This document shows positions 1-6,911 of a stretch of DNA of 24,495 nucleotides, piece after piece (positions within the stretch are counted from its first letter, which is position 1; each line of letters starts with the position of its first letter). The notes under the pieces were generated by a model. That model was not told the origin of the DNA. It saw only the letters and a list, made by a program, of their open reading frames with translations, and did not search any database. The position numbers and the translations under genes were made by a program. Origin of the DNA: Scatomonas sp963661545 (lineage in GTDB: Bacteria > Bacillota > Clostridia > Lachnospirales > Lachnospiraceae); the NCBI GenBank assembly GCA_963661545.1, contig CAVLCU010000020.1:1-24495 (forward strand), written 5' to 3'.

Positions 1-16
1 GTGTCAAAAGCCAGAG

Positions 17-64
17 CCCACGACATGCTCGCATGTCGGTGGGGGAAGGGCTTTCAGAAAGCCC
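17..64. repeat. Hairpin pair, part of a repeat-like element at the left edge
   Basis: Two adjacent stem-loops are visible. The first (17-43) pairs CCCACGACATGC with GCATGTCGGTGGG across a TC loop, with one bulged base. The second (48-64) pairs GGGCTTT with AAAGCCC. The stretch at 57-79 (GAAAGCCCCGGACAAG, then TAGCCCG) matches 24443-24464 at the other end of the window with a few differences, and both copies have a CATGC-NN-GCATG palindrome close by. I infer a dispersed, structured intergenic repeat. It could also contribute to transcription termination for the oadB transcript, but no T-run follows on either strand. Confidence 0.45.
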
Positions 65-105
65 CGGACAAGTAGCCCGATAGCCCGGATTGTTGATACC
101 GGCGG

Positions 106-138
106 CGACTGCGGGAGCACGCCAGTGCGGAACAGTCG
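106..138. other. Symmetric stem-loop in gene-free DNA
   Basis: CGACTG (106-111) pairs perfectly with CAGTCG (133-138). Inside, GCAC (117-120) pairs with GTGC (125-128) around a GCCA tetraloop. The two stems are separated by a purine-rich internal loop (GGGA opposite GGAA). The structure could form on either strand. I recognise no known RNA family, and it may be part of the same repeat element as the hairpins at 17-64. Confidence 0.35.
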
Positions 139-156
139 GCTTTCATAGGTGGTGGA

Positions 157-172
157 GGCGGCGCTAGCCGCC
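157..172 (-). terminator. GC-rich hairpin just after the 37-residue peptide gene
   Basis: GGCGGC (157-162) and GCCGCC (167-172) form a perfect 6-bp stem with a GCTA loop, starting 8 bases beyond the stop codon of the small membrane-peptide gene. The position suits a terminator or an RNA 3'-end stabiliser for the oadB transcript. There is no U-run after the stem on the minus strand, so efficient intrinsic termination is doubtful. Confidence 0.3.
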
Positions 173-180
173 ATGGACCT

Positions 181-294
181 TTACTTGCCAATCCTTGCCA
201 TGATCCAGACACAGACCATCACAATCAGAATCGTAACAAAGATGCCACCCATACCCTTTCCCATAATTTCAAATGCGATTGCCAGATTGCTCAT
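181..294 (-). CDS. 37-residue single-helix membrane peptide, OadG-related small subunit
   Basis: This short gene starts with ATG at 294 behind a strong Shine-Dalgarno (AAGGAGGAGATC then ATG) and ends with TAA at 181. Only 10 bases separate it from the oadB stop. The product begins MSNLAIAFEIMGKGMGG, continues with one hydrophobic helix (about residues 18-33, FVTILIVMVCVWIMA), and ends with a basic tail (RIGK). This layout matches the N-terminal anchor of the gamma subunit (OadG) of Na+-pumping decarboxylases: a short periplasm-side start, a glycine-containing turn and one membrane span. The Pro/Ala-rich linker and zinc-binding tail of full OadG are absent. I infer a small membrane partner that stabilises or recruits the beta subunit. 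Length is far below full OadG (about 80 residues). The reading frame and ribosome site are clear; the functional name rests on context and topology. Confidence 0.7.
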   Translation of the reverse strand: MSNLAIAFEIMGKGMGGIFVTILIVMVCVWIMARIGK

Positions 295-304
295 GATCTC
301 CTCC

Positions 305-1441
305 TTATAAGAATTGGGTTACCAGATTGATAACCAGACCGCCTGCAATGACAGAAGCAATCTGGCCGGATACATTGGCTCCTGCCGCATGCATCAAGAT
401 GATATTGGTAGGGTCCTCCTCCATAGCCATCTTCTGAATGACACGGGAGGACATGGGGAAGGCAGAGATTCCTGCCCCTCCAATCATAGGATTGATCTTC
501 TTTTTCAGGAAGAGGTTCAGGAATTTAGCCAGCAGCACTCCACCGATGGTATCCATGACAAAGGCAAAAAGGCCAATGGCCATGATCATGAGGGTCTCCA
601 CCTGAACAAACCGATCTGCCAGCATACTAAAGGAAATGGTGATGCCCAAAAGCAGGGTGATCAGATTGGCCAGGGTATTCTGGGCGGTATCCGACAGGGT
701 CTGCAAAACCCCGCATTCCCGAATCAGATTGCCAAACATCAGAAAGCCAACCAAAGCAACAGACTGGGGAGCCACAAAGCCTACAATGATAGTCACAAGG
801 ATGGGAAAGGCAATCCGCATGGGCTTACTAACCGCTCCCGGATTATAGTCCATATGAATCCGGCGTTCCTTTTTGGTGGTCACCAGCTTGATGGCAAAGG
901 GCTGAACGATGGGCACCAAAGCCATATAGGAATAGGCTGCCACTGCTATAGGGCCGATATAGTTGGACTGGAGCATCTGAGACACCAGAATAGAGGTGGG
1001 GCCATCGGCTGCTCCGATAATACCGATGGAAGCCGCATCCTTGAGGTCAAAGCCAAAGGCGCAGGCCAGGGCGATGGCTGCAAAGATGCCAAATTGAGCT
1101 CCGGCTCCGAACAAAAACATCAAAGGATTGGATAAGAGGGGACCGAAATCAATCATGGCCCCAATCCCGATAAAGAGGAGAATGGGAAGAACCTCTGAGG
1201 CCTCAATTCCTACCTGAAAAAGCCATTGAATGATGCCTGGGGTATTGCCCACACCGGATAAGACCTGGTCAATGGCTCCCGACAGGGGCAGGTTCACCAG
1301 GATAGCCCCAAAGCCCATGGGCAGGAGCAGAGAGGGTTCATAATCCTTCTTAATCGCCAACCAGATTAAGAGGATTCCGATTCCGTACATAACAACCTGC
1401 TGCCAGGTCAGATTCTGAAATCCTTCCATCAAAAAATCCAT
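305..1441 (-). CDS. oadB: Sodium ion-translocating decarboxylase, beta subunit
   Basis: The product is a polytopic membrane protein of 378 residues that couples decarboxylation of a carboxybiotin (oxaloacetate, methylmalonyl-CoA or glutaconyl-CoA type) to Na+ export. Visible family marks are long hydrophobic helices throughout and the GAADGPTS segment (about residues 143-150), whose Asp146 corresponds to the essential membrane aspartate of OadB. Further marks are GISAFPMSSRV near the C-terminus and the ending HAAGANVSGQIASVIAGG. I place the start at ATG 1441 (MDFLMEGF) because AGAAAGGA lies seven bases upstream; an in-frame upstream ATG at 1501 has no ribosome site. No carboxyltransferase (alpha) or biotin-carrier gene is in the window, so the substrate cannot be told; they may lie left of position 1 or elsewhere. 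The 37-residue OadG-like peptide follows directly. Confidence 0.93.
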   Translation of the reverse strand: MDFLMEGFQNLTWQQVVMYGIGILLIWLAIKKDYEPSLLLPMGFGAILVNLPLSGAIDQVLSGVGNTPGIIQWLFQVGIEASEVLPILLFIGIGAMIDFGPLLSNPLMFLFGAGAQFGIFAAIALACAFGFDLKDAASIGIIGAADGPTSILVSQMLQSNYIGPIAVAAYSYMALVPIVQPFAIKLVTTKKERRIHMDYNPGAVSKPMRIAFPILVTIIVGFVAPQSVALVGFLMFGNLIRECGVLQTLSDTAQNTLANLITLLLGITISFSMLADRFVQVETLMIMAIGLFAFVMDTIGGVLLAKFLNLFLKKKINPMIGGAGISAFPMSSRVIQKMAMEEDPTNIILMHAAGANVSGQIASVIAGGLVINLVTQFL

Positions 1442-1662
1442 AGCATTGTCCTTTCTTGTGTCACAAAACCCTTCCCCCTGACCTGCCCCGAAAGGGACCA
1501 TCCTTGCCCCGCAGGCATGTCATGGGCTCAGGCTCTTGATGCTGTAATTAAATATATGATAATTGCAATATTTTTCATGATATAAAACATGATTTAGTAG
1601 GCTAGATGTCAACAAAATATGTGCAATAATAGCCTATCGTATGGTTTATTTTTTCCATAAAC

Positions 1663-1685
1663 TGTTATATGATTAATGTATAACA
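1663..1685. promoter_or_regulatory. Inverted repeat upstream of the XRE-type regulator, likely operator
   Basis: TGTTATA (1663-1669) and TATAACA (1679-1685) are perfect inverted copies separated by nine bases, ending just before the regulator's ribosome site. A -10-like TATGAT (1668-1673, plus strand) falls inside the dyad. A second inverted pair, GTTTAT (1644-1649) with ATAAAC (1657-1662), sits just upstream. Small XRE regulators often repress their own promoter through such dyads, so autoregulation is a reasonable inference. Confidence 0.45.
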
Positions 1686-1700
1686 AATAGGAGGCATACA

Positions 1701-1943
1701 ATGAACGACAAAAGATATAATTCACTCCGGATGTTAGGAATCACCATCTCATATTACCGCAAGGCACGGGGCTACACCCAGGCGCAGCTGGCGGAGATCA
1801 TTAACATCAGCCGAACCCACATGAGCAATATTGAGGCACCCAATGCCAAAACCTCTATCTCTTTGAATCTGCTGATGGATATTGCCGATGCGCTGAATAT
1901 TCCGGTGAAAGCATTATTTGACTTTGAAGACCGGCACATATGA
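1701..1943 (+). CDS. Small XRE-family helix-turn-helix regulator
   Basis: An 80-residue DNA-binding protein consisting almost only of a Cro/C1-type HTH domain (about residues 10-73). The recognition region is visible as YTQAQLAEIINISRTHMSNIE (residues 25-45), followed by the family's typical end, LLMDIADALNIPVKALF. There is no sensor, enzymatic or oligomerisation domain. The start at 1701 is supported by GGAGG seven bases upstream. It is the only protein gene on the plus strand here, divergent from oadB with about 260 A/T-rich bases between them, and convergent with ppk. A dyad overlaps its own probable promoter. Targets are unknown; itself and possibly oadB are the nearest candidates. It could equally be a stand-alone regulator of distant genes. 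Related proteins occur in mobile elements, but no other mobile gene is nearby. Confidence 0.85.
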   Translation: MNDKRYNSLRMLGITISYYRKARGYTQAQLAEIINISRTHMSNIEAPNAKTSISLNLLMDIADALNIPVKALFDFEDRHI

Positions 1944-1972
1944 CAAGGGTTCCCTGCCCGGAGCATGAAGAA

Positions 1973-2029
1973 CAAGGCTTCGGAAGGGGGGGAAGCTTCC
2001 CGATTCTGCTTCCCTCTTCCGGAGCTTTG
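1973..2029. terminator. Long stem-loop between convergent regulator and ppk genes
   Basis: The arms 1973-1996 (CAAGGCTTCGGAAG, then GGGGGGAAGC) and 2008-2029 (GCTTCCCTCTTCC, then GGAGCTTTG) pair over about 20 positions with one or two bulges and mismatches. It lies between the stop codons of the plus-strand regulator (1943) and the minus-strand ppk (2039). On the minus strand the stem is followed by TTGTTCTT, a weak U-rich tract. It is a plausible bidirectional terminator, better for ppk than for the regulator. Confidence 0.5.
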
Positions 2030-2038
2030 CCACGTCCT

Positions 2039-4189
2039 CTACTCTTCCGGATCTTCTGCTGGCTCTGCCGGTATGAATACCCGGCTGACCGCCTTTTCTT
2101 TGGGCGGCATGGCCTTTTCCCTGGCCTCCTTGCAGAAGAGGTCTTGTGCGCAGATCAGATTCTTTCCTCTTTTGTCCACCTTGGTATAAGTACCATCCGG
2201 CTGCAGAATGTGAGCCTTCACATTGTCCTCCAGCTGAACCTGGAGAATATGCATCACCTCTGCCTTGACAGCAGGATCCTCCACCGGGAATACAATTTCT
2301 ACCCGCTTATCCAGGTTTCTGGGCATCCAATCTGCACTTCCCATATAAACTTCTTCGCTTCCATTGCTGTAGAAATAAAAGATCCGGGCATGCTCCAGAA
2401 AGTTCCCCACAAGGGAACGAACCGTGATATTTTCACTGATTCCCGGAATTCCTGTCTTCAGGCAGCAAATGCCCCGAATGATCAGATCGATTTTGACCCC
2501 TGCCGCAGCGGCCTTATAGAGGGCTGCTATGATCTCCTTGTCACACAGGGAATTCATCTTAGCTACAATACGAGCCGGCTGCCCCTTGAGGGCTGCCTCC
2601 TCCTCCATGCGGATCAGATAAAGAAAGCGATCCCGCATCCAGATGGGAGCAAGGATCAGCTTGTTCCAGGAACCGGGCTCTGAATAGCCGGACAGCATAT
2701 TGAATACGGCGGTGGCATCCTCTCCGATGGAGGCATCACAGGTCAAAAGACCGCAGTCCGTATACAATTTGGCTGTGGAATCATTATAATTGCCGGTTCC
2801 CAGATGAACATAGCGGCGAATTCCCTCTTCCTCCCGCCTGACCACCAGGGTAATCTTGCTGTGGGTCTTAAGACCCAGCAGACCATAGATGACATGGCAG
2901 CCCGCCTTTTCCAGTTTTTTTGCCCAGACAATATTATTCTCTTCGTCAAAGCGAGCCTTCAGCTCCACCAGAACGGACACCTGCTTGCCATTTTCGGCTG
3001 CCTGCGCCAGGGCGGCGATAATGGGAGAATTGCCGCTGACCCGATACAGGGTCTGCTTGATGGCAAGAACTCCCGGATCCCTTGCGGCCTGACGCACAAA
3101 ATCCACCACCGGCTCGAAGCTCATATAGGGATGATGCAGGAGGATATCTCCCTTGCGGATATTGGTGAAAATATCATCCTCATTTTGCAAGGCCGGGACG
3201 GGAGCCGGCTGATAAGCGTCTGCCTTATAGGCGTCATAACCCTCCAGCCCATACAGTTTCATCAAGAAGGTCAGATCCAGCGGTCCGGGGATCAGGAACA
3301 GATCCTCCTCCTTGCTATGAAACTCGTTCTTTAACACCTTTAAAAGCTGGGGGTTTATCTTGTCCTCTGCTTCCAGACGAATGACCTCCCCCCACTGACG
3401 CTTTTTCAGCTGCTTCTGAATCTCCAGCAGGAGATCAGCCGCATCATCTTCGTCAATGGTCAGGTCTGCATTCCGCATAATCCGATAGGGATGGGCACAA
3501 AGAACCTCATAGCCCTGAAAGAGCTTGCCAATGTTACGCTCGATCATCTCCTCCAGGAGGATAATACAACGGCTTCCATCCTCTGCGGCAGGCAGCTCCA
3601 CATAGCGGGGGAGCACGGAGGGCACCTGGACAGTAGCAAATTCTGTCTCCGCCTTTTTCTTCTTGTCCTTTTTGGTGATCAATGCCCCGATATTCAGAGA
3701 CTTATTGCGGATCAGGGGAAAGGGGCGAGAAGAATCCATAGCCATAGGGGTCAGCACCGGATAAACATTTTCCTCAAAATACTCGTCTACATAGGCCGCC
3801 TGGGCTTCCGTCAGATCCTCATGGGCATTGATAATATGCAGATGAATCTTAGACAGAGCAGGCAGCAAGGACCGATTGTAGGTGCTGTACTGGGTCTGAA
3901 CCAGCTCATGGGTTCTCTCGGCAATGGCCTTCAGCTGGTCCTTGGGCGTCATGCCGGAGATATCCGCCTTGTTATACTGGGTATGTACCATATCCTTCAG
4001 GGACGCTACCCGAATCATATAGAATTCATCCAGGTTGGAAGCAGTAATACTGAGAAATTTCAGGCGTTCAAAGAGGGGAATACTCTTATCCCTGGCCTCA
4101 CTGAGAACCCTTTCATTGAAGCTGATCCAGGATAATTCCCGGTTCCGATAATAGTCTGCCTGCAAATAGGGCTTATAATCTTTTTCCAT
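2039..4189 (-). CDS. ppk1: Polyphosphate kinase 1
   Basis: A 716-residue, full-length PPK1, which reversibly transfers the ATP gamma-phosphate to inorganic polyphosphate. The N-terminal domain opens with YYRNRELSWISFNERVL, the classical PPK1 start. The two catalytic-domain histidines are present in their usual 19-residue spacing: His443 in KTHSK, the autophosphorylated residue by family knowledge, and His462 in YVHLGTGNYN. The C-terminal domain carries VYMGSADWMPRNLDKRVE. The start at 4189 follows AGGAGG, which itself overlaps the stop codon of ppx nine bases upstream, so the two genes are almost certainly co-transcribed and translationally coupled. Pairing a polyphosphate maker with a polyphosphate-degrading enzyme in one transcript is common. 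Nothing is truncated or missing. Confidence 0.97.
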   Translation of the reverse strand: MEKDYKPYLQADYYRNRELSWISFNERVLSEARDKSIPLFERLKFLSITASNLDEFYMIRVASLKDMVHTQYNKADISGMTPKDQLKAIAERTHELVQTQYSTYNRSLLPALSKIHLHIINAHEDLTEAQAAYVDEYFEENVYPVLTPMAMDSSRPFPLIRNKSLNIGALITKKDKKKKAETEFATVQVPSVLPRYVELPAAEDGSRCIILLEEMIERNIGKLFQGYEVLCAHPYRIMRNADLTIDEDDAADLLLEIQKQLKKRQWGEVIRLEAEDKINPQLLKVLKNEFHSKEEDLFLIPGPLDLTFLMKLYGLEGYDAYKADAYQPAPVPALQNEDDIFTNIRKGDILLHHPYMSFEPVVDFVRQAARDPGVLAIKQTLYRVSGNSPIIAALAQAAENGKQVSVLVELKARFDEENNIVWAKKLEKAGCHVIYGLLGLKTHSKITLVVRREEEGIRRYVHLGTGNYNDSTAKLYTDCGLLTCDASIGEDATAVFNMLSGYSEPGSWNKLILAPIWMRDRFLYLIRMEEEAALKGQPARIVAKMNSLCDKEIIAALYKAAAAGVKIDLIIRGICCLKTGIPGISENITVRSLVGNFLEHARIFYFYSNGSEEVYMGSADWMPRNLDKRVEIVFPVEDPAVKAEVMHILQVQLEDNVKAHILQPDGTYTKVDKRGKNLICAQDLFCKEAREKAMPPKEKAVSRVFIPAEPAEDPEE

Positions 4190-4198
4190 CTTATCCTC

Positions 4199-5740
4199 CT
4201 ACAGCTGTCTTTTAATCTTCAGAACCGGCTGAACATGAAAGACCTCATGGAAGAACTCCTCCTTGTCCCCAATCAGTCCCTTCTCCAGGGTAAAATCCCG
4301 ATTCACCTCCAGATAGAGGAGAAGCTGCCGTTCCTTGAGGCTGGCCCGAATCTTTTGCACCTTCTGCATGTGGCTGCGATCCAGGGCATTGACATAACGC
4401 AGGATGGCCGTCAGTTCAGCAACCACCAGATATTGCTCCTCGTTGATGCTGCTCTCCTGCAGGAGCAGGTCATAATGGGGCAGGCGCTGGGTGTTGTAGT
4501 GGGCAATCAGCGCCACCATTTCCCGTTCCACATGGGACAAGCCGATGATCTCATTGCTCATAATGATCGTATAGGAGCTATCTGCCACATTATTGAGGCT
4601 GATATATTTTCCCACGTCATGCAGCATCACTGCCAGGCGCAGCAGAAGCTTCTCCCGGGCTCCCAGCCCATGAACCTTCTTCAGCGCATCAAAGATTACC
4701 ATAGCGCACCCATCCATATTCTGGATATGGGGCTTGCTGACGGCATATCTCTTGCCGATATTTCTGGCTGCCACAAGAATATCATTTTCAAAATCATGAG
4801 CCGCCTTCAAAAGCTTGTGGCTCTGAGCATATTCATAAGCCAGACCTCGCGCCAGGTGAGTTCCAGGAGTCCAGATCATCTTGGCATCCACCTCCTCCAC
4901 CAGACGGTGGTAAATGATGGCGGAGGGGCGCAGGAGGGAGGCATATTCCATGGGCACATCCAGGTTAAGCGCCAGCTCCGAGGTGGACTGACCTACCATC
5001 TTTTCATACCACTGCTGGAATTCCTGCCGAGTCAGGGTTCGGCTGGCCTTGTCCTCAATATTCCGAAATACGATTTCCGTGAAGAAATCACCATTGAGCA
5101 CAATATTTTCAATCTTTCGATCCTTCAGATACATCTTCTTAAAGCTATACAATTCATTCTGTATCAGCTCTACGACAAGATCTTCATAATGAACGGTCTG
5201 GGTCAGCAAAGGCTGCAGCCGCTCCCGAATCCGCAGATTCCCCATCTTAATATTCTGGGTAGTCACCAGAGCCGCCTTGTCAAACAGGGAAATCTGGGTG
5301 CTTCCTCCATCCACATCCACAATGGCAGTACCCTGTTCGATCATCTTATTGAAGCGGCTCTCAATGGAGGCGATGGCCTTATAACTCAAGAACCGCTGCT
5401 CGGAATTGCTGAGAATCTCCACATGCAAGCCGGTAGCCTGTCGAATCTTCCCCTGGACAAAGAGACTATTCTCCGCCTCTCTGAGGGAACTGGCTGCAAT
5501 CACCCGATGAGCATCCGGCTGATATTCCCCCATGATCCGGACAAAATCCTGGAGGATCCGGCACAGCTCTTCTGCCATCTCCGGTCCAATCTTCCCATGG
5601 GCATAGGTATCTCTGCCTAATTCCAGCCGATGGCTCACCCGATCGATACTGTGAATCCCCATTTTCTTTGAAATCTCGAAGATTTCCAGGGTCACATCAT
5701 AGCTTCCGATATCAATAGCCGCAAACGTGGCAAACTGCAT
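4199..5740 (-). CDS. ppx: Ppx/GppA-family exopolyphosphatase with C-terminal HD domain
   Basis: A 513-residue phosphatase of the Ppx/GppA family, predicted to remove terminal phosphates from polyphosphate or pppGpp. The N-terminal actin-like ATPase fold shows AAIDIGSYD (residues 7-15) and the phosphate-binding loop VDVDGGST (141-148). The usual catalytic glutamate region appears as NSEQRFLSYKAI, a variant of the more common SGEEEA stretch. The C-terminal part is an HD domain with MLHDVGKYI (372-380), followed by SHVEREMVALIAHYN. The start at ATG 5740 (MQFATFAAIDIGS) is chosen because it gives the family's normal N-terminus; the purine-rich GGAGAAGGACAG precedes it. A longer frame to 5827 would overlap pheA and adds no homologous sequence. 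It lies 28 bases after pheA and 9 bases before ppk1. Substrate preference cannot be decided from sequence alone. Confidence 0.92.
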   Translation of the reverse strand: MQFATFAAIDIGSYDVTLEIFEISKKMGIHSIDRVSHRLELGRDTYAHGKIGPEMAEELCRILQDFVRIMGEYQPDAHRVIAASSLREAENSLFVQGKIRQATGLHVEILSNSEQRFLSYKAIASIESRFNKMIEQGTAIVDVDGGSTQISLFDKAALVTTQNIKMGNLRIRERLQPLLTQTVHYEDLVVELIQNELYSFKKMYLKDRKIENIVLNGDFFTEIVFRNIEDKASRTLTRQEFQQWYEKMVGQSTSELALNLDVPMEYASLLRPSAIIYHRLVEEVDAKMIWTPGTHLARGLAYEYAQSHKLLKAAHDFENDILVAARNIGKRYAVSKPHIQNMDGCAMVIFDALKKVHGLGAREKLLLRLAVMLHDVGKYISLNNVADSSYTIIMSNEIIGLSHVEREMVALIAHYNTQRLPHYDLLLQESSINEEQYLVVAELTAILRYVNALDRSHMQKVQKIRASLKERQLLLYLEVNRDFTLEKGLIGDKEEFFHEVFHVQPVLKIKRQL

Positions 5741-5768
5741 CTGTCCTTCTCCTTTCTTCTTTGCCCTG

Positions 5769-6911
5769 TCAATAATTGCCCAGAAGCCGCAGGGAACCTG
5801 CCTCCGCTTCCATTCCCCGCAGGGCATTCTTGACCGCCGGACTGCTTAAATTTCCCTCGAAATCGATAAAAAATCGGTACTCCCAATTCCTTTCCGGAAT
5901 GGGACGAGATTCTATCTTGGTCATATTCAGGTCGTTGTAAATGATATGAGACAGGATATTGTAGAGACTTCCGCTGGCATGGGGCAGCTCAATGCAAATG
6001 CTGACCTTGGAGGCGGTGCGCACGAAACATTTCCGGTGGGAAATAATGATAAAGCGGGTGGAATTGGTCTCTGTGGACAGGCAGCCCTCCTCCAGCACCT
6101 CCAGCCCAAAATGGTCCGCCGCATAGCGGCTGGCTATGGCTGCCTGGCTGGGGTCCCCTTCTTGGGCCACCTTCTGCGCCGCCATAGCGGTATTGAGCAT
6201 CTTTTCCTGCTTCCATTGAGGATATCTTTCCAGATAATGCCTGCATTGGGCCAGACCCTGGGGATGGGAATAGACGGTACGAATCTGCTCCTTGCGGGTT
6301 CCCGGCAGAGCCATCAGGGTATGATCGATCTTCAGAATCTGTTCTCCCACAATATAATTGGGATATTGAATCATAAGATCATAAATATCAGAAACACTTC
6401 CTGCCGTGGAATTCTCGATAGGCAGGACTCCATAGTCCACCTTTTGGTGGGCTACCATCTCCATGGCCTCCCTCCAGGTCTCCACATGGGAACTTTGGAT
6501 ACTTTCATCAAAAAAGGTCTTCATGGCCGCAAAGCTATAAGCCCCCTCCACCCCCTGAAATACGACCCTGGCTTGGGACAGGGGCAGGGCATCCACCTGG
6601 GTGTAGTCCACTTTCTCTTCCATCCCATAGTCGGTTAGGAGCTGGTATTGGCGTTTTCGGCTGATGGACATAATCTGCTGAAACAGCTCTTGAATTCCCT
6701 TGGCATTGAAGGAATTGGAGGCAGAGTCTCGCAGCACCTGCAGCTTGGACAACTCCCTCTCCCGGTCAAAAACCCCCTTGCCGGTCTGAATCTTGTATTC
6801 GGCCACCTGAGCCGTATATTGCATCCGCTCTTCGAAGAGGCGGAGGATCTCCTGATCGGTGGCATCAATCTTTTTGCGTATCTCATTCAGGTCCAATTTG
6901 ATCGTTTTCAC
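5769..6911 (-). CDS. pheA: Bifunctional chorismate mutase / prephenate dehydratase
   Basis: A 380-residue P-protein that converts chorismate to prephenate and then to phenylpyruvate for phenylalanine synthesis. Residues about 1-90 form an AroQ chorismate mutase (LNEIRKKIDATDQEILRLF, then KIQTGKGVFDRERE). Residues about 114-290 form the dehydratase (FQGVEGAYSFAA, GVLPIENSTAGSV) with the catalytic TRF motif at 285-287. Residues 300-378 form an ACT domain with ESRP (334-337), the phenylalanine feedback site. The usual GALV of the ACT domain appears as SGSLYNIL. The start is GTG at 6911, supported by GGGAG upstream, and overlaps the end of folC by 29 bases, which suggests translational coupling. 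The gene is complete. Feedback inhibition by phenylalanine is inferred from the intact ACT domain. Confidence 0.95.
   Translation of the reverse strand: MKTIKLDLNEIRKKIDATDQEILRLFEERMQYTAQVAEYKIQTGKGVFDRERELSKLQVLRDSASNSFNAKGIQELFQQIMSISRKRQYQLLTDYGMEEKVDYTQVDALPLSQARVVFQGVEGAYSFAAMKTFFDESIQSSHVETWREAMEMVAHQKVDYGVLPIENSTAGSVSDIYDLMIQYPNYIVGEQILKIDHTLMALPGTRKEQIRTVYSHPQGLAQCRHYLERYPQWKQEKMLNTAMAAQKVAQEGDPSQAAIASRYAADHFGLEVLEEGCLSTETNSTRFIIISHRKCFVRTASKVSICIELPHASGSLYNILSHIIYNDLNMTKIESRPIPERNWEYRFFIDFEGNLSSPAVKNALRGMEAEAGSLRLLGNY

Noticed and set aside
4..174. A 56-residue minus-strand frame starting ATG 174, eight bases after the small membrane-peptide gene
   Set aside because: It runs through several hairpins and through sequence that recurs at the right edge. 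The ribosome site is weak and the product is low-complexity with no recognisable feature. It is more likely a chance frame across a repeat element.
1607..1612. TTGACA on the minus strand as the oadB -35 element
   Set aside because: No acceptable -10 hexamer lies 16-18 bases downstream (TGTTTT at 17). I could not define a complete promoter and left it out of the features.
4235..5620. A 461-residue plus-strand frame opposite ppx
   Set aside because: It lies fully antisense to a well-supported gene and its product has no family motif. Such frames arise from the codon pattern of the true strand. The same applies to 314-1135, 1940-2683, 8256-9455, 20237-21292, 22109-22981 and 23194-24186.
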